A stretch of DNA of 64,000 nucleotides from Kosakonia sacchari SP1 (GCF_000300455.3 NZ_CP007215.2:3162001-3226000); one strand, 5' to 3'; shown: positions 1 through 10,612, numbered from the stretch's first letter. A program made the numbers and translations. Notes: a model not told the origin generated them from the letters alone.

Positions 1-1868
1 AACTGGCGTGCCAGTTCATCCTGCTGCTGCATATCAGCGGCGTCTTCTGAGAATTGATCATTAGGATGGCGCGTTTCATCTTCTTCGCGCGCGCGCTCTT
101 CGGCCATCCGCTGAGACGGCAGCTTGATACCATAAGAAGCCAGTTCACGGCGCGTCGGTACACGCACCCGGTTCGGACGTGGCAGTTGCGGGCCAATCCC
201 CTCTTTCACCTGCGGACGTGGTGTACCACCGGCTGCAAGGCTGAACACCGGACCTGCAGCAGTTGTTGCTGCGGCGACACTACTGGCGGTCTGCTGTACT
301 CCGGCTGTAACTGGCGCAACGGTTGCTTCAACCGGCGGTATCGATGGCATAGTCGGCACAGTCGGCTTCGAGACCGGTTCACTATTTTCAGGCTCAGGAA
401 TCGGCTGATACCATGCCGCCAGTTGCTCACGCTCGCGTGCACGTTTCTCCTCTACTTCTTCGAAGTAATAGAGCGGTGGACGAGTCTGTTTGACTTCTTC
501 AACGACAGGTTCAGGCTCAACTACGCGTTCTGGCGCAGGGGAGATCTGCGGCTGTGGCTCAGCCTGCCATGGCAACGGATCGTGTACTGGATGCGTATAA
601 ATATCTTCTTCTTGCGGCTGTGCCGTCACCGGAGCTTCTGGCACCCAGCTATCCTGCGCGACAGGTTGCTGCCACTGTGGTTCAGTGAATTGTGCAGCCG
701 GATATTCAGCTCCATGTGAAACCGATTGGTTTGATACAGGCTGGTAAGATGCGAGAGAGTTCTGCTCGTCTGGCGTTGGCTGATACGCAGCGGTCTGTTG
801 AACCGGTGGCTGCGCATAGAGCCATTCAATTTCCTGCGGCGCCTGCGCAACCGGATCAACCGGCGCGGCATAAGCCTGCGCAGCGACAGTCGTCGCGGCC
901 GCAGCGGCGGCAACAGGTGCCGTTATACTGCGACCATTTAGCAGCGGATCGTATTCCTGTTCAGATTCAGTTGCGCGATGCCCGGAGAACAGCACATCGT
1001 CAGCATCCGCAGGGATGCCGCGAGCGCTATAAGCAATATCGTCTTCATCGTCATCCATTCGCTTACCGGAGAACAACGCCTCATCCGTTTTGCGCCCCAT
1101 CGGATTCGCAAACTTTTCGGCAATGCGTTTTCGCCGCGCGAGCGCGCCACGCAAAATACGCGTACGGCGAGATTCGCGCGGAAGGTCCGTATCACCTTTA
1201 TCTTCATCATCCTCTTCATACTCTTCGTCATCGACCCAGGTGTCATCACGACGGGTGCGATTACTGGCAAAAGTGAGAATGTTGAGGATCACACTGCCGA
1301 TTTTCTCGGCAATGGTCACCCATGACCACCCGGTGAATAACGTCAAACCGGCGGCCCAGATACAGAGCAGCGCCAGTGTACCGCCACTGCTACGCAACAA
1401 GGGTTGTAACGTGGTACTGAGCAAGCTGCCAATGACGCCGCCTGAGGCAAAATACCAAATATCATCCGCATTAATCGCCGCCAAACCACAAGAAGTGAGG
1501 ATCAGCGCCAGCGCGCCAATCATGCGCAGCGATACAGCAAAATAGTCGATATAGTCTTCACTGGCCCGATGGCGATAGGCAAACCAGCATCCGCCGATAA
1601 TGATCACCGGAATGGTGTAAGCCATGATGCCAAAAATGAAAAACAGCGTATCGGCAAGCCATGCGCCAGGCACGCCGCCAAGATTATGGATAGGCTCATG
1701 CCAGGCCGTTTGCGACCAACTCGGATCGGACGGGTTAAAGCTGAGAAGCGCTGCCATTAACCAGACGGCAGAAAGTGAAACGAGGATCAGCAACGCCTCC
1801 AGGAGTCGACGTCCGCTGCTTAACTTGGTCAGTGTGACTTCTTTGTCTTCGGTGTATTCCTGGCTCAA
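1..1868 (-). CDS. ftsK: DNA translocase FtsK, N-terminal part (cut by window edge)
   Basis: FtsK anchors at the division septum and pumps chromosome dimers toward XerCD/dif resolution. Only the first ~622 codons are present; the RecA-like motor and gamma domain lie beyond the left edge. The start is a TTG (complement of 1866-1868) encoding MSQEYTEDKEVTLTKLSSGR, the same rare start and sequence as E. coli ftsK. Residues ~20-175 hold the membrane domain with hydrophobic helices, followed by an acidic and then Pro/Gln/Ala-rich linker. The linker keeps the conserved PPLYYFEEVEEKRARERE block but is shorter and less repetitive than in E. coli K-12. It lies downstream of lrp on the same strand, as in E. 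coli. Identification is secure; linker length is the variable part of this family. Confidence 0.97.
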   Translation of the reverse strand, partial: MSQEYTEDKEVTLTKLSSGRRLLEALLILVSLSAVWLMAALLSFNPSDPSWSQTAWHEPIHNLGGVPGAWLADTLFFIFGIMAYTIPVIIIGGCWFAYRHRASEDYIDYFAVSLRMIGALALILTSCGLAAINADDIWYFASGGVIGSLLSTTLQPLLRSSGGTLALLCIWAAGLTLFTGWSWVTIAEKIGSVILNILTFASNRTRRDDTWVDDEEYEEDDEDKGDTDLPRESRRTRILRGALARRKRIAEKFANPMGRKTDEALFSGKRMDDDEDDIAYSARGIPADADDVLFSGHRATESEQEYDPLLNGRSITAPVAAAAAATTVAAQAYAAPVDPVAQAPQEIEWLYAQPPVQQTAAYQPTPDEQNSLASYQPVSNQSVSHGAEYPAAQFTEPQWQQPVAQDSWVPEAPVTAQPQEEDIYTHPVHDPLPWQAEPQPQISPAPERVVEPEPVVEEVKQTRPPLYYFEEVEEKRAREREQLAAWYQPIPEPENSEPVSKPTVPTMPSIPPVEATVAPVTAGVQQTASSVAAATTAAGPVFSLAAGGTPRPQVKEGIGPQLPRPNRVRVPTRRELASYGIKLPSQRMAEERAREEDETRHPNDQFSEDAADMQQQDELARQ

Positions 1869-1892
1869 GACAGGCTCTCCAGGTCCTTGATG

Positions 1893-1930
1893 CTAAAACG
1901 GACAACAGCGCCGGGTCTCCCCGGCACTGT
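1893..1930 (-). terminator. Probable terminator of lrp
   Basis: On the minus strand an 11-bp stem (arms 1920-1930 and 1905-1915, GC-rich with one mismatched spot) is followed by a short T-rich tract (complement of 1894-1898). It lies between the lrp stop and the ftsK start. The U-tract is weak, so read-through into ftsK is possible. Confidence 0.5.
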
Positions 1931-1988
1931 TGCTGTATGGATTAACAGGAGTGTAATCAAAAAACAGCGATTTTGCACCTGTTCCGTA

Positions 1989-2483
1989 TTAGCGCGTCTT
2001 AATTACCAGACGATTGCTCTGTTTGACTTCTTCCATTACCACATATGTGCGGGTGTCATTAACGCCAGGCAGACGCAGCAGGGTTTCCCCTAGCAGTTTG
2101 CGGTAAGCCGACATATCCGGCACACGCGTCTTCAACAGGTAGTCGAAATCGCCTGAAACCAGATGACACTCTTGAATCTCTTCAAGTTTTTGCACTGCGG
2201 CGTTGAATTGTTCAAACACATCCGGCGCGCCACGATTCAGAGTAATCTCAACAAATACCAGAAGTGATGCATCCAGATAATGCGGGTTCAGCAGCGCTGT
2301 ATAGCCCTGAATAAACCCTTGTCTTTCCAGCCTGCGCACACGCTCAAGGCATGGCGTTGGGGAAAGCCCCACTCGTTTAGAAAGCTCGACGTTGGAAATA
2401 CGCCCATCTTTTTGCAATTCGTTCAGAATATTACGATCGATGCGGTCGAGATCTTTGCCAGGGCGCTTCTTGCTATCTACCAT
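1989..2483 (-). CDS. lrp: Leucine-responsive regulatory protein Lrp
   Basis: Global feast/famine transcription factor that binds DNA as octamers/hexadecamers and responds to leucine. The 164-residue product starts MVDSKKRPGKDLDRIDRNIL; the ATG at 2483 is chosen because it gives the family length, although the frame stays open upstream. An N-terminal AsnC-type winged helix-turn-helix (about residues 11-75, with LSKRVGLSPTPCLERVRRLE as recognition region) is followed by an alpha-beta RAM ligand-binding domain (about 80-155). The sequence is almost identical to E. coli Lrp. It is divergent from trxB across a 550-bp region, as in E. coli. Confidence 0.98.
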   Translation of the reverse strand: MVDSKKRPGKDLDRIDRNILNELQKDGRISNVELSKRVGLSPTPCLERVRRLERQGFIQGYTALLNPHYLDASLLVFVEITLNRGAPDVFEQFNAAVQKLEEIQECHLVSGDFDYLLKTRVPDMSAYRKLLGETLLRLPGVNDTRTYVVMEEVKQSNRLVIKTR

Positions 2484-4002
<1,519 letters not shown>

Positions 4003-4030
4003 TCTTTACAACTCAGTAACAAAGGTAAAA

Positions 4031-4058
4031 AAGGCGACTATAAGTCGCCTTTATTTTT
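4031..4058 (+). terminator. Rho-independent terminator after trxB
   Basis: Perfect 9-bp stem AAGGCGACT (4031-4039) / AGTCGCCTT (4043-4051) with a 3-nt loop, followed by a T-rich run. It separates trxB from the cydDC operon. Confidence 0.88.
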
Positions 4059-4117
4059 GCCCCGATGTAACATTGCGCCAGCTCAAAAATCCGATAACTT
4101 CACCTGCAAAGCGCGCA

Positions 4118-5884
4118 ATGAATAAAACCCGTCAACAAGAACTGACCCGCTGGTTAAAACAGCAAAGTATTATTTCCCGTCGCTGGCTGACGCTCTCCCG
4201 CCTGCTCGGCGTGGTCAGCGGCGTGCTGATCGTCGCGCAAGCCTGGATTATGGCGCGTATTCTGAACCATATGATTGTGGAGAATATCCCGCGCGAAGCC
4301 CTGCTACTGCCTTTCATCTTGCTGGTCCTGATTTTTATCCTGCGCAGTTGGGTAGTCTGGCTACGTGAACGTGTCGGTTTCCATGCAGGTGCGCATATTC
4401 GCTTCGAAATCCGCCGTCAGGTCCTTGATCGCCTACATCAGGCCGGCCCGGCGTGGATCCAGGGGAAACCCGCCGGAAGCTGGGCCACGTTGATACTTGA
4501 GCAAATCGATGATATGCACGATTTCTATGCTCGCTACTTGCCGCAAATGGCGCTGGCGGCGAGCGTACCGCTACTGATTGTTATCACCCTGTTCCCAATT
4601 AACTGGGCAGCGGCGCTCATATTGCTGGGTACAGCTCCGTTAATTCCGCTCTTTATGGCGATGGTTGGTATGGGCGCGGCAGACGCCAACCGCCGTAACT
4701 TTAAAGCGCTGGCGCGCCTGAGCGGTCATTTCCTTGACCGCTTACGGGGGATGGAGACATTGCGCATTTTTGGCCGGGGCGCGGCGGAAACAGAAAATAT
4801 TCGTCAAGCCTCGCAGGATTTTCGCAGCCGAACCATGGAAGTACTGCGCATGGCCTTCTTGTCCTCCGGTGTGCTGGAGTTCTTCACCTCGTTATCGATT
4901 GCGTTGGTGGCGGTCTATTTCGGTTTTTCCTATCTTGGCGAGCTGAATTTTGGTCACTACGGGGCTGGCGTAACCTTGTTCGCTGGTTTTCTCACGTTAA
5001 TTTTGGCGCCCGAGTTCTTCCAGCCGCTACGCGATCTCGGTACCTTTTATCACGCTAAAGCCCAGGCGATTGGCGCAGCGGATAGCCTGAAAACATTTAT
5101 GGAAGCACCGCTCGCACATCCGCAGCGAGGGAATATTACGCTGAAAACCGATGAGCCGGTAACGCTAACGGCAAGCGATTTGCTGCTGAAATCACCCGAA
5201 GGCGCGGTGCTCGCCGGGCCGCTCAATTTTTCCCTGTCCGCAGGTCAGCGCGTCGTCGTGGTAGGAAGAAGCGGCTCCGGCAAGAGTTCGCTGATCAATG
5301 TGCTTTCTGGTTTTCTGCCTTATGAAGGTTCATTACGTGTTAACGGTGTCGAACTGAGTGAGTTAGATCCGGATAGCTGGCGCGAAGCGATAAGCTGGGT
5401 TGGGCAAAATCCGCAACTTCCCGCCACCACATTGCACGAAAATGTGTTGCTGTCACGCCCCACGGCCAGCGATGCGGAGCTGCAAACCGTTCTGGATAAA
5501 GCCTGGGTCAGCGAGTTTCTGCCACTGCTGCCAGAGGGGCTGGAGACCCAGCCTGGCGATCAGGCGGTACGTCTCTCTGTTGGCCAGGCACAGCGCGTAG
5601 CCGTTGCCCGTGCGCTGCTTTCTCCCTGCAAACTGCTGCTACTGGACGAACCTTCCGCCAGCCTTGATGCCCACAGTGAGCAACGCGTGATGCAGGCGCT
5701 TGCCGATGCTTCGCGCCAGCAAACGACCCTGATGGTGACGCACCAGTTAGAAAACCTGGCCGACTGGGATGCTATCTGGGTCATGCAGAATGGCCAGATT
5801 ATGGAACAAGGTAGCTACGCCGAACTCGTTGCTGCGCAGGGGATCTTCGCGGATCTCCTTGCCCATCGCCAGGAGGAGATTTAA
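4118..5884 (+). CDS. cydD: Thiol/heme ABC exporter subunit CydD
   Basis: One half of the heterodimeric inner-membrane ABC transporter CydDC, which exports glutathione and cysteine to the periplasm and is required for assembly of cytochrome bd and periplasmic cytochromes. The ATG at 4118 (MNKTRQQELTRWLKQQ) gives 588 residues, exactly the E. coli length. The frame is open further upstream into trxB, but that extension has no homology. An N-terminal six-helix membrane domain (about 20-310) is followed by an ATPase domain with Walker A GRSGSGKSS (about 382-390), signature LSVGQAQR (about 485) and Walker B LLLLDEP. Its stop directly abuts the cydC start, so the two are translationally coupled. Confidence 0.97.
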   Translation: MNKTRQQELTRWLKQQSIISRRWLTLSRLLGVVSGVLIVAQAWIMARILNHMIVENIPREALLLPFILLVLIFILRSWVVWLRERVGFHAGAHIRFEIRRQVLDRLHQAGPAWIQGKPAGSWATLILEQIDDMHDFYARYLPQMALAASVPLLIVITLFPINWAAALILLGTAPLIPLFMAMVGMGAADANRRNFKALARLSGHFLDRLRGMETLRIFGRGAAETENIRQASQDFRSRTMEVLRMAFLSSGVLEFFTSLSIALVAVYFGFSYLGELNFGHYGAGVTLFAGFLTLILAPEFFQPLRDLGTFYHAKAQAIGAADSLKTFMEAPLAHPQRGNITLKTDEPVTLTASDLLLKSPEGAVLAGPLNFSLSAGQRVVVVGRSGSGKSSLINVLSGFLPYEGSLRVNGVELSELDPDSWREAISWVGQNPQLPATTLHENVLLSRPTASDAELQTVLDKAWVSEFLPLLPEGLETQPGDQAVRLSVGQAQRVAVARALLSPCKLLLLDEPSASLDAHSEQRVMQALADASRQQTTLMVTHQLENLADWDAIWVMQNGQIMEQGSYAELVAAQGIFADLLAHRQEEI

Positions 5885-7606
5885 ATGCGCGCATTACTGC
5901 CTTATCTCGCACTGTATAAACGCCACAAGTGGATGTTGATGCTCGGGGTTATTCTCGCCGTTATCACTTTGCTGGCCAGCATTAGCCTGCTGACGCTCTC
6001 CGGCTGGTTCCTCTCTGCGTGCGCCGTGGTTGGCGTCGCGGGCATCTACAGTTTTAACTATATGCTGCCCGCCGCCGGTGTGCGTGGCGCAGCGATTATT
6101 CGTACTGCCGGGCGCTATTTTGAACGGCTGGTCAGCCATGATGCGACGTTTCGCGTTCTGGAACATTTGCGCGTTTCGACATTCAGTAAACTGCTCCCCC
6201 TCTCCCCTGCCGGGCTGGTGCGTTTTCGCCAGGGCGAGCTACTGAACCGCGTCGTCGCCGATGTCGACACGCTCGATCACCTATACCTGCGCGTGATCTC
6301 CCCGCTGGTTGGTGCACTGGTGGTGATCATCGTTGTCACCTTGGGTTTAAGCGTACTGGACATACCGCTGGCGCTGATGTTGGGCGGAATCATGCTGGCA
6401 ACCTTGATTATCCTGCCGCCGTTATTTTACCGCGCGGGCAAACCTACCGGTGAAAACCTGACCGCTCTGCGCGGAGAGTATCGCCAGCAATTAACCAGCT
6501 GGCTGCAAGGCCAGGCGGAGTTAACCATTTTTGGTGCCAGCCAGCGGTATCGTGCGCAGTTAGAGAACACCGAACTTAGTTGGCATGACGCCCAGCGCCG
6601 TCAGTCCGATCTGAGTGCCGTCTCGCAAGCCGTAATGCTACTCATCAGCGGTGCGGCGGTATTGGTTATGCTGTGGTTTGCGTCCGCCGATATTGGTGGT
6701 AACACGCAGCCTGGCGCATTGATTGCGCTGTTTGTCTTCTGTGCGCTTGCGGCTTTCGAAGCGCTGGCCCCGGTAACCGGTGCGTTCCAGCACATGGGCC
6801 AGGTTATTGCTTCCGCCATACGTATCACGCAGGTAACGGAATGCCAGCCAGAAGTGACGTTCCCGCAAAATAGTGCCGCCACGCCAACAGATGTGGCCGT
6901 GCGATTCGATGCCCTGACGTTTAACTACCCCGGCCAGCCACAGCGTGCACTAGACTCAATTTCTTTATCGATTGCTGCCGGAGAACATGTGGCGATCCTT
7001 GGTCGAACCGGGTGCGGCAAATCCACATTATTACAATTACTGACGCGCGCATGGGATCCGCAGCATGGAGAGATTCGTCTCAATGACCAGCCGCTTGCAA
7101 GCTTTGCGGAAGCTGATTTACGCAAACTTATCAGCATGGTGCCCCAGCGCGTGCATCTGTTCAGCGCGACGCTGCGAGATAACTTGCTGCTGGCCTCACC
7201 GCAGGCTAATGACGATACACTGAGTGCGATGCTAAACCGTGTCGGGCTGGAAAAACTGCTTGAGGATAATGGGCTGAACGCCTGGCTTGGCGAAGGTGGA
7301 CGCCAGCTATCCGGTGGTGAACTACGCCGTCTGGCGATTGCTCGTGCGTTATTGCATGATGCCCCGCTGGTGCTTCTGGACGAACCGACCGAAGGTCTGG
7401 ATGCTGCTACCGAGAGCCAAATCCTTGAATTATTGGGCGAAGTGATGAAAGGCAAAACCCTGCTGATGGTCACACACCGTCTGCGCGGGCTGGCGCGTTG
7501 CGATCGGATAATTGTGATGGACAACGGACAAATAATTGAGCAAGGTAATCACGCAGCGTTAATGGCGAAACAGGGTCGGTACTACCAGTTTAAGCAGCGT
7601 CTGTAG
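5885..7606 (+). CDS. cydC: Thiol/heme ABC exporter subunit CydC
   Basis: Partner of CydD in the heterodimeric thiol exporter needed for cytochrome bd assembly. 573 residues: a six-helix membrane domain (about 15-310) and an ATPase domain with Walker A GRTGCGKST (about 372), signature LSGGELRR (about 474) and Walker B LVLLDEP (about 495). The ATG follows the cydD stop with no gap and the ribosome binding site AGGAG lies within the cydD end, so the stoichiometry is probably set by coupling. It is the second gene of the cydDC operon. Confidence 0.97.
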   Translation: MRALLPYLALYKRHKWMLMLGVILAVITLLASISLLTLSGWFLSACAVVGVAGIYSFNYMLPAAGVRGAAIIRTAGRYFERLVSHDATFRVLEHLRVSTFSKLLPLSPAGLVRFRQGELLNRVVADVDTLDHLYLRVISPLVGALVVIIVVTLGLSVLDIPLALMLGGIMLATLIILPPLFYRAGKPTGENLTALRGEYRQQLTSWLQGQAELTIFGASQRYRAQLENTELSWHDAQRRQSDLSAVSQAVMLLISGAAVLVMLWFASADIGGNTQPGALIALFVFCALAAFEALAPVTGAFQHMGQVIASAIRITQVTECQPEVTFPQNSAATPTDVAVRFDALTFNYPGQPQRALDSISLSIAAGEHVAILGRTGCGKSTLLQLLTRAWDPQHGEIRLNDQPLASFAEADLRKLISMVPQRVHLFSATLRDNLLLASPQANDDTLSAMLNRVGLEKLLEDNGLNAWLGEGGRQLSGGELRRLAIARALLHDAPLVLLDEPTEGLDAATESQILELLGEVMKGKTLLMVTHRLRGLARCDRIIVMDNGQIIEQGNHAALMAKQGRYYQFKQRL

Positions 7607-7614
7607 TAGCTATT

Positions 7615-7669
7615 CGTCATTTTGCCGTTTCTGTAACGGCAACGTTAAAGTGGAACGGCCAAAATGACG
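7615..7669. repeat. Inverted repeat between cydC and aat
   Basis: Arms 7615-7629 (CGTCATTTTGCCGTT) and 7654-7669 form a ~15-bp imperfect inverted repeat around a 24-nt loop that contains a smaller GCCGTT/AACGGC pair. There is no T-tract, so it is not a classical terminator. An mRNA-stabilising or attenuating hairpin at the end of cydDC is possible. Confidence 0.5.
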
Positions 7670-7712
7670 ATAGTAAGTAGGGTCCCTTGTCGCGTTGTGG
7701 AGCACAGAAGAC

Positions 7713-8414
7713 ATGCGCCTGGTGCAGCTCTCTCGTCATTCAATCGCTTTTCCTTCGCCCGAAGCGGCGTTGCGTGAACCCAATGGACTGCTGGCGCTGG
7801 GCGGTGATCTCAGCCCGGCGCGTCTGTTGATGGCCTACCAGCGTGGTATTTTCCCCTGGTTCTCGCCTGGCGACCCAATCCTGTGGTGGTCTCCCGATCC
7901 GCGTGCCGTGCTGTGGCCGGACACATTCCATGTCAGCCGCAGTATGAAGCGTTTTCATAAAACCTCTCCCTATCGCGTAACGCTGAATCATGCTTTTGGC
8001 CAGGTGATCGATGGCTGCTCGCAGGATCGCGATGAAGGTACGTGGATCACGCCTGACGTGGTGATGGCTTATCATCGTCTCCATGAGCTTGGGCATGCGC
8101 ACTCGATTGAAGTCTGGGAAGGTAACGAGCTGGTAGGTGGTATGTACGGCGTATCGCAAGGTGCGCTGTTTTGCGGTGAATCAATGTTTAGTCGCCGTAT
8201 AAATGCCTCCAAAACAGCGTTGCTTGTTTTCAGCGGCGAATTTGTACGCATGGGCGGCGAGCTAATTGATTGCCAGGTCCTGAACAACCATACTGCGTCG
8301 CTCGGCGCCATTGAGATCCCGCGTCGGGATTACCTTTTACATCTCGAGAAAATGCGCAAATTACCTCTCTCTTCCCACTTCTGGGTGCCCCGAACGCTGT
8401 TTTCATCGCTCTGA
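7713..8414 (+). CDS. aat: Leucyl/phenylalanyl-tRNA-protein transferase Aat
   Basis: Cytoplasmic enzyme of the N-end rule. It moves Leu or Phe from aminoacyl-tRNA onto proteins with N-terminal Arg or Lys and so marks them for ClpS-ClpAP. The start at 7713 ([17 protein letters not shown]) gives 233 residues; an upstream in-frame start would add only five residues without homology. Conserved GIFPWF, WWSPDPR and FCGESMFS blocks of the family are present. The substrate-delivery partners clpS and clpA lie 2-5 kb away in this window, which places three parts of the Leu/N-degron pathway close together, as in E. coli. Confidence 0.96.
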   Translation: MRLVQLSRHSIAFPSPEAALREPNGLLALGGDLSPARLLMAYQRGIFPWFSPGDPILWWSPDPRAVLWPDTFHVSRSMKRFHKTSPYRVTLNHAFGQVIDGCSQDRDEGTWITPDVVMAYHRLHELGHAHSIEVWEGNELVGGMYGVSQGALFCGESMFSRRINASKTALLVFSGEFVRMGGELIDCQVLNNHTASLGAIEIPRRDYLLHLEKMRKLPLSSHFWVPRTLFSSL

Positions 8415-8699
8415 AGAATGTTTTCGGCACATTTTTTATCAGGGTGTTATAATGGACGCTCAGAGCAGCTTTTGCCTGTTGCCCCGCCCCATCCGGGAGT
8501 TGTTCGTATCAGGGATGCCCTTCGCTTTACTCCACCGCTCCCCTTTACGGTTGCGCTTTTAGCGCGTCCTGGCTGTGGCATGAGGGTAATTGGCAAAAGT
8601 CGTTTTGCTGCGTTTTATCAGCGCAAATCTTTACTTAACAGACGAACTTCGGCATTATCTTGCCGGTTCAAAAATTATGGTAGTGATACCCCCGAGGAT

Positions 8700-8921
<222 letters not shown>

Positions 8922-8959
8922 GATCTTCCATCAGCACAGCTAAGTGCACCTATTTTGAA

Positions 8960-8989
8960 GGCCGGGTAACCCCCGGTCTTTTGTTTTTC
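8960..8989 (+). terminator. Rho-independent terminator after infA
   Basis: GC-rich hairpin (GGCCGGG...CCCGGTC, about 8960-8978) followed by a T-rich run through 8989. It ends the infA transcript before the toxin-antitoxin operon. Confidence 0.85.
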
Positions 8990-9014
8990 TTACACACCTC
9001 CTTCCTGATTAGAC

Positions 9015-9060
9015 TTTAACCAATAACGACAATTGTCTATAATTAAACCTGACAAATGTC
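9015..9060 (+). promoter_or_regulatory. Promoter and candidate operators of the parS-res operon
   Basis: A sigma-70 promoter is visible: TTTAAC (9015-9020), 17-bp spacer, perfect TATAAT (9038-9043). Two near-identical short palindromes, GACAATTGTC (9028-9037) and GACAAATGTC (9051-9060), flank the -10 hexamer with centres 23 bp apart. This is a layout typical of autorepressed toxin-antitoxin promoters. Operator function is inferred. Confidence 0.6.
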
Positions 9061-9077
9061 ATCACACGGGAGGAAAA

Positions 9078-9521
9078 ATGAGAACCTGGAGTCCGGATCA
9101 AAAACCGGTCGAAAATGCGCTCTGGCGCTTTGCCGGTTTCCCTGCCAACCGAGGGCTAAAACTCGTTCAGATGTTAAACGAGGGCTTGCCTGTCAGCATT
9201 CTCGACAATATTCATGAATGGACAGAAATGTCCCGCTCCGACATTCTGCGCGTCACCGGTATTAATGAACGCAATGTCGCGCGTCGCAAAAGCGCCGGCC
9301 GCACACTCACGCCGGAAGAAAGTGAGCGCATTGCGCGTTTGGTGAGGGTTGTTGATGCTGCGGTACAGTTTTTCGGTAGCAAAAAGATGGCGTGGGACTG
9401 GCTGGAAACCCCCATTCGCGGCCTTGGCAACGTAGCGCCGATTTCGCTGATTGCCACCGAAAGTGGCGCGCTGGAAGTAACCGACCTGCTCGGCAGGCTG
9501 GAGCACGGAGTATTTGCGTGA
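9078..9521 (+). CDS. ParS/Xre-MbcA family antitoxin of a RES-domain toxin
   Basis: Antitoxin that is expected to block the NAD-degrading activity of the RES toxin encoded next to it and to repress the operon. The ATG at 9078 follows a strong GGGAGG ribosome binding site and gives 147 residues. An N-terminal helical DNA-binding part (TEMSRSDILRVTGINERNVARR, about 47-69) precedes the C-terminal DUF2384-type region (about 85-145, with AVQFFGSKKMAWDWLETPIRGLGN and a late ALEVTDLLGRLEHGVFA). Those motifs mark MbcA/ParS/Xre antitoxins. Its stop overlaps the GTG start of the toxin. It is absent from this site in E. coli K-12, so it is an accessory insertion. Confidence 0.9.
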   Translation: MRTWSPDQKPVENALWRFAGFPANRGLKLVQMLNEGLPVSILDNIHEWTEMSRSDILRVTGINERNVARRKSAGRTLTPEESERIARLVRVVDAAVQFFGSKKMAWDWLETPIRGLGNVAPISLIATESGALEVTDLLGRLEHGVFA

Positions 9522-9982
9522 TCTTCTATCGACTGGTAACGCGCCGCTACGCCAGCGAAGCCTGGACAGGCAGCGGTGCAAATCTTTATGGCGGGCGCTG
9601 GAATCACAAGGGTCATCCGGCGGTTTACGTCGCTTCGTCCGTTTCACTTGCCGCACTCGAAATGCTGGTACATGTGCACAGCGACACGGTTCTGAACCAG
9701 TATGGGCTGTTCAGTATTGAGATCCCTGACAAGGATATTGAACATCTGGATAAGCAATGGCTACCGCCAGACTGGCATGAAAACCCCGCACCGCTTTCGA
9801 CAATGGATTTAGGTACCACCTGGCTGGAAGCCAACAGCGCCGTCGCACTGGTGCTGCCGTCATGCGTTATTCCGCTTGAGAATAATGCGATTCTTAACCC
9901 GCTTCATCCTGCTTTTAATAAGCTGCTAAAAACCGTAAAAGAGCTTCCTTTCTGTTTCGATCCACGCCTGGCAAACGCGTAA
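9518..9982 (+). CDS. RES-domain toxin (predicted NAD+-degrading)
   Basis: RES toxins deplete cellular NAD+ by glycohydrolase or phosphorylase action. The GTG at 9518 overlaps the antitoxin stop (GTGA), giving 154 residues (VIFYRLVTRRYASEAWTGSG at the start). The family hallmark is present early: the GGRWNHKG block with the conserved Arg, followed by AVYVASS and LAALEMLVH. A late ALVLPSCVIPLENNAILNP matches the family pattern of a Ser/Asn-containing closing motif. Length is normal and the frame is uninterrupted, so the toxin looks functional. It is directly followed by the relic of a diguanylate cyclase gene. Confidence 0.9.
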   Translation: MIFYRLVTRRYASEAWTGSGANLYGGRWNHKGHPAVYVASSVSLAALEMLVHVHSDTVLNQYGLFSIEIPDKDIEHLDKQWLPPDWHENPAPLSTMDLGTTWLEANSAVALVLPSCVIPLENNAILNPLHPAFNKLLKTVKELPFCFDPRLANA

Positions 9983-9994
9983 TTTTTGGCAACT

Positions 9995-10545
9995 TACCGG
10001 ACAAATCCACTGCCTGCTAGCCGCGATGTTCGATGCGCTGGGAGAGCTGGAAATGGTAAAGATCCGCTGGCGCAGCTGCTTAACCGCCGCTTTATTCCCA
10101 CCATTATGCGCCAGGAGATCTCGCTGGCACTGAATGTGCGTAAACCCTTTATTCTGGCGATGCTGGATATTGATCACTTTAAAAAATCAATGACAGCTTC
10201 GGGCACCGCGCGGGCGTTACCACGCTCAAAACGGTAGCCGCTGTCACCTACGATCATTTACGCAGCAGTAGTTACGTTTTCCGCTATGGCGGAGAAGAGT
10301 TTATGGTGCTGCTGGTCGAATCTGACCTGTTACAGGCGAAGATTATTCTTGAAGCGCTGCGGCAAAAAATTGCCGCGCTGACAATTGAAGTCGCGCCGGC
10401 GCAACACTTTTCGGTCACCGTTAGCATCGGCGTCGCCGGGTTCGTTTACCACCCGGATTACAAACGTTTAATTGATAAAGCAGATCGTGCATTTTATGTT
10501 GCTAAAAGCCACGGGCGCAGTCGTATCGAAACCAGAGAAATTTGA
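9995..10545 (+). pseudogene. Relic of a GGDEF diguanylate cyclase gene (DosC/YddV-like)
   Basis: Translation in three frames reconstructs one GGDEF domain. First comes LTGQIHCLLAAMFDALGELE, then after a frame change near 10055 DPLAQLLNRRFIPTIMRQE...MLDIDHFKK. After a second frame change at the A-run near 10185 (one base too few) the third frame reads RAGVTTLKTVAA...YVFRYGGEEF...SIGVAGF...DKADRAFYVAKSHGRSRIE. The catalytic GGEEF is intact, but the reading frame is broken twice and no sensor domain precedes it because the res stop is only a few bases upstream. The segment before GGDEF resembles the linker of the globin-coupled cyclase DosC. It is dead as a single protein unless the frame changes are sequencing errors. 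Confidence 0.8.
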
Positions 10546-10565
10546 AGCTGCTTTTGCAGGCATAA

Positions 10566-10594
10566 AAAAACCGGGCTGATATCACCCGGTTTTT
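10566..10594. terminator. Bidirectional terminator at the clpA 3' end
   Basis: Hairpin with CCGGG/CCCGG core, A-tract on the left and T-tract on the right (arms about 10567-10575 and 10586-10594). It serves clpA on the minus strand and would stop transcripts from the parS-res side. Confidence 0.85.
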
Positions 10595-10612
10595 AGACCT
10601 GAATCGCAAAGA

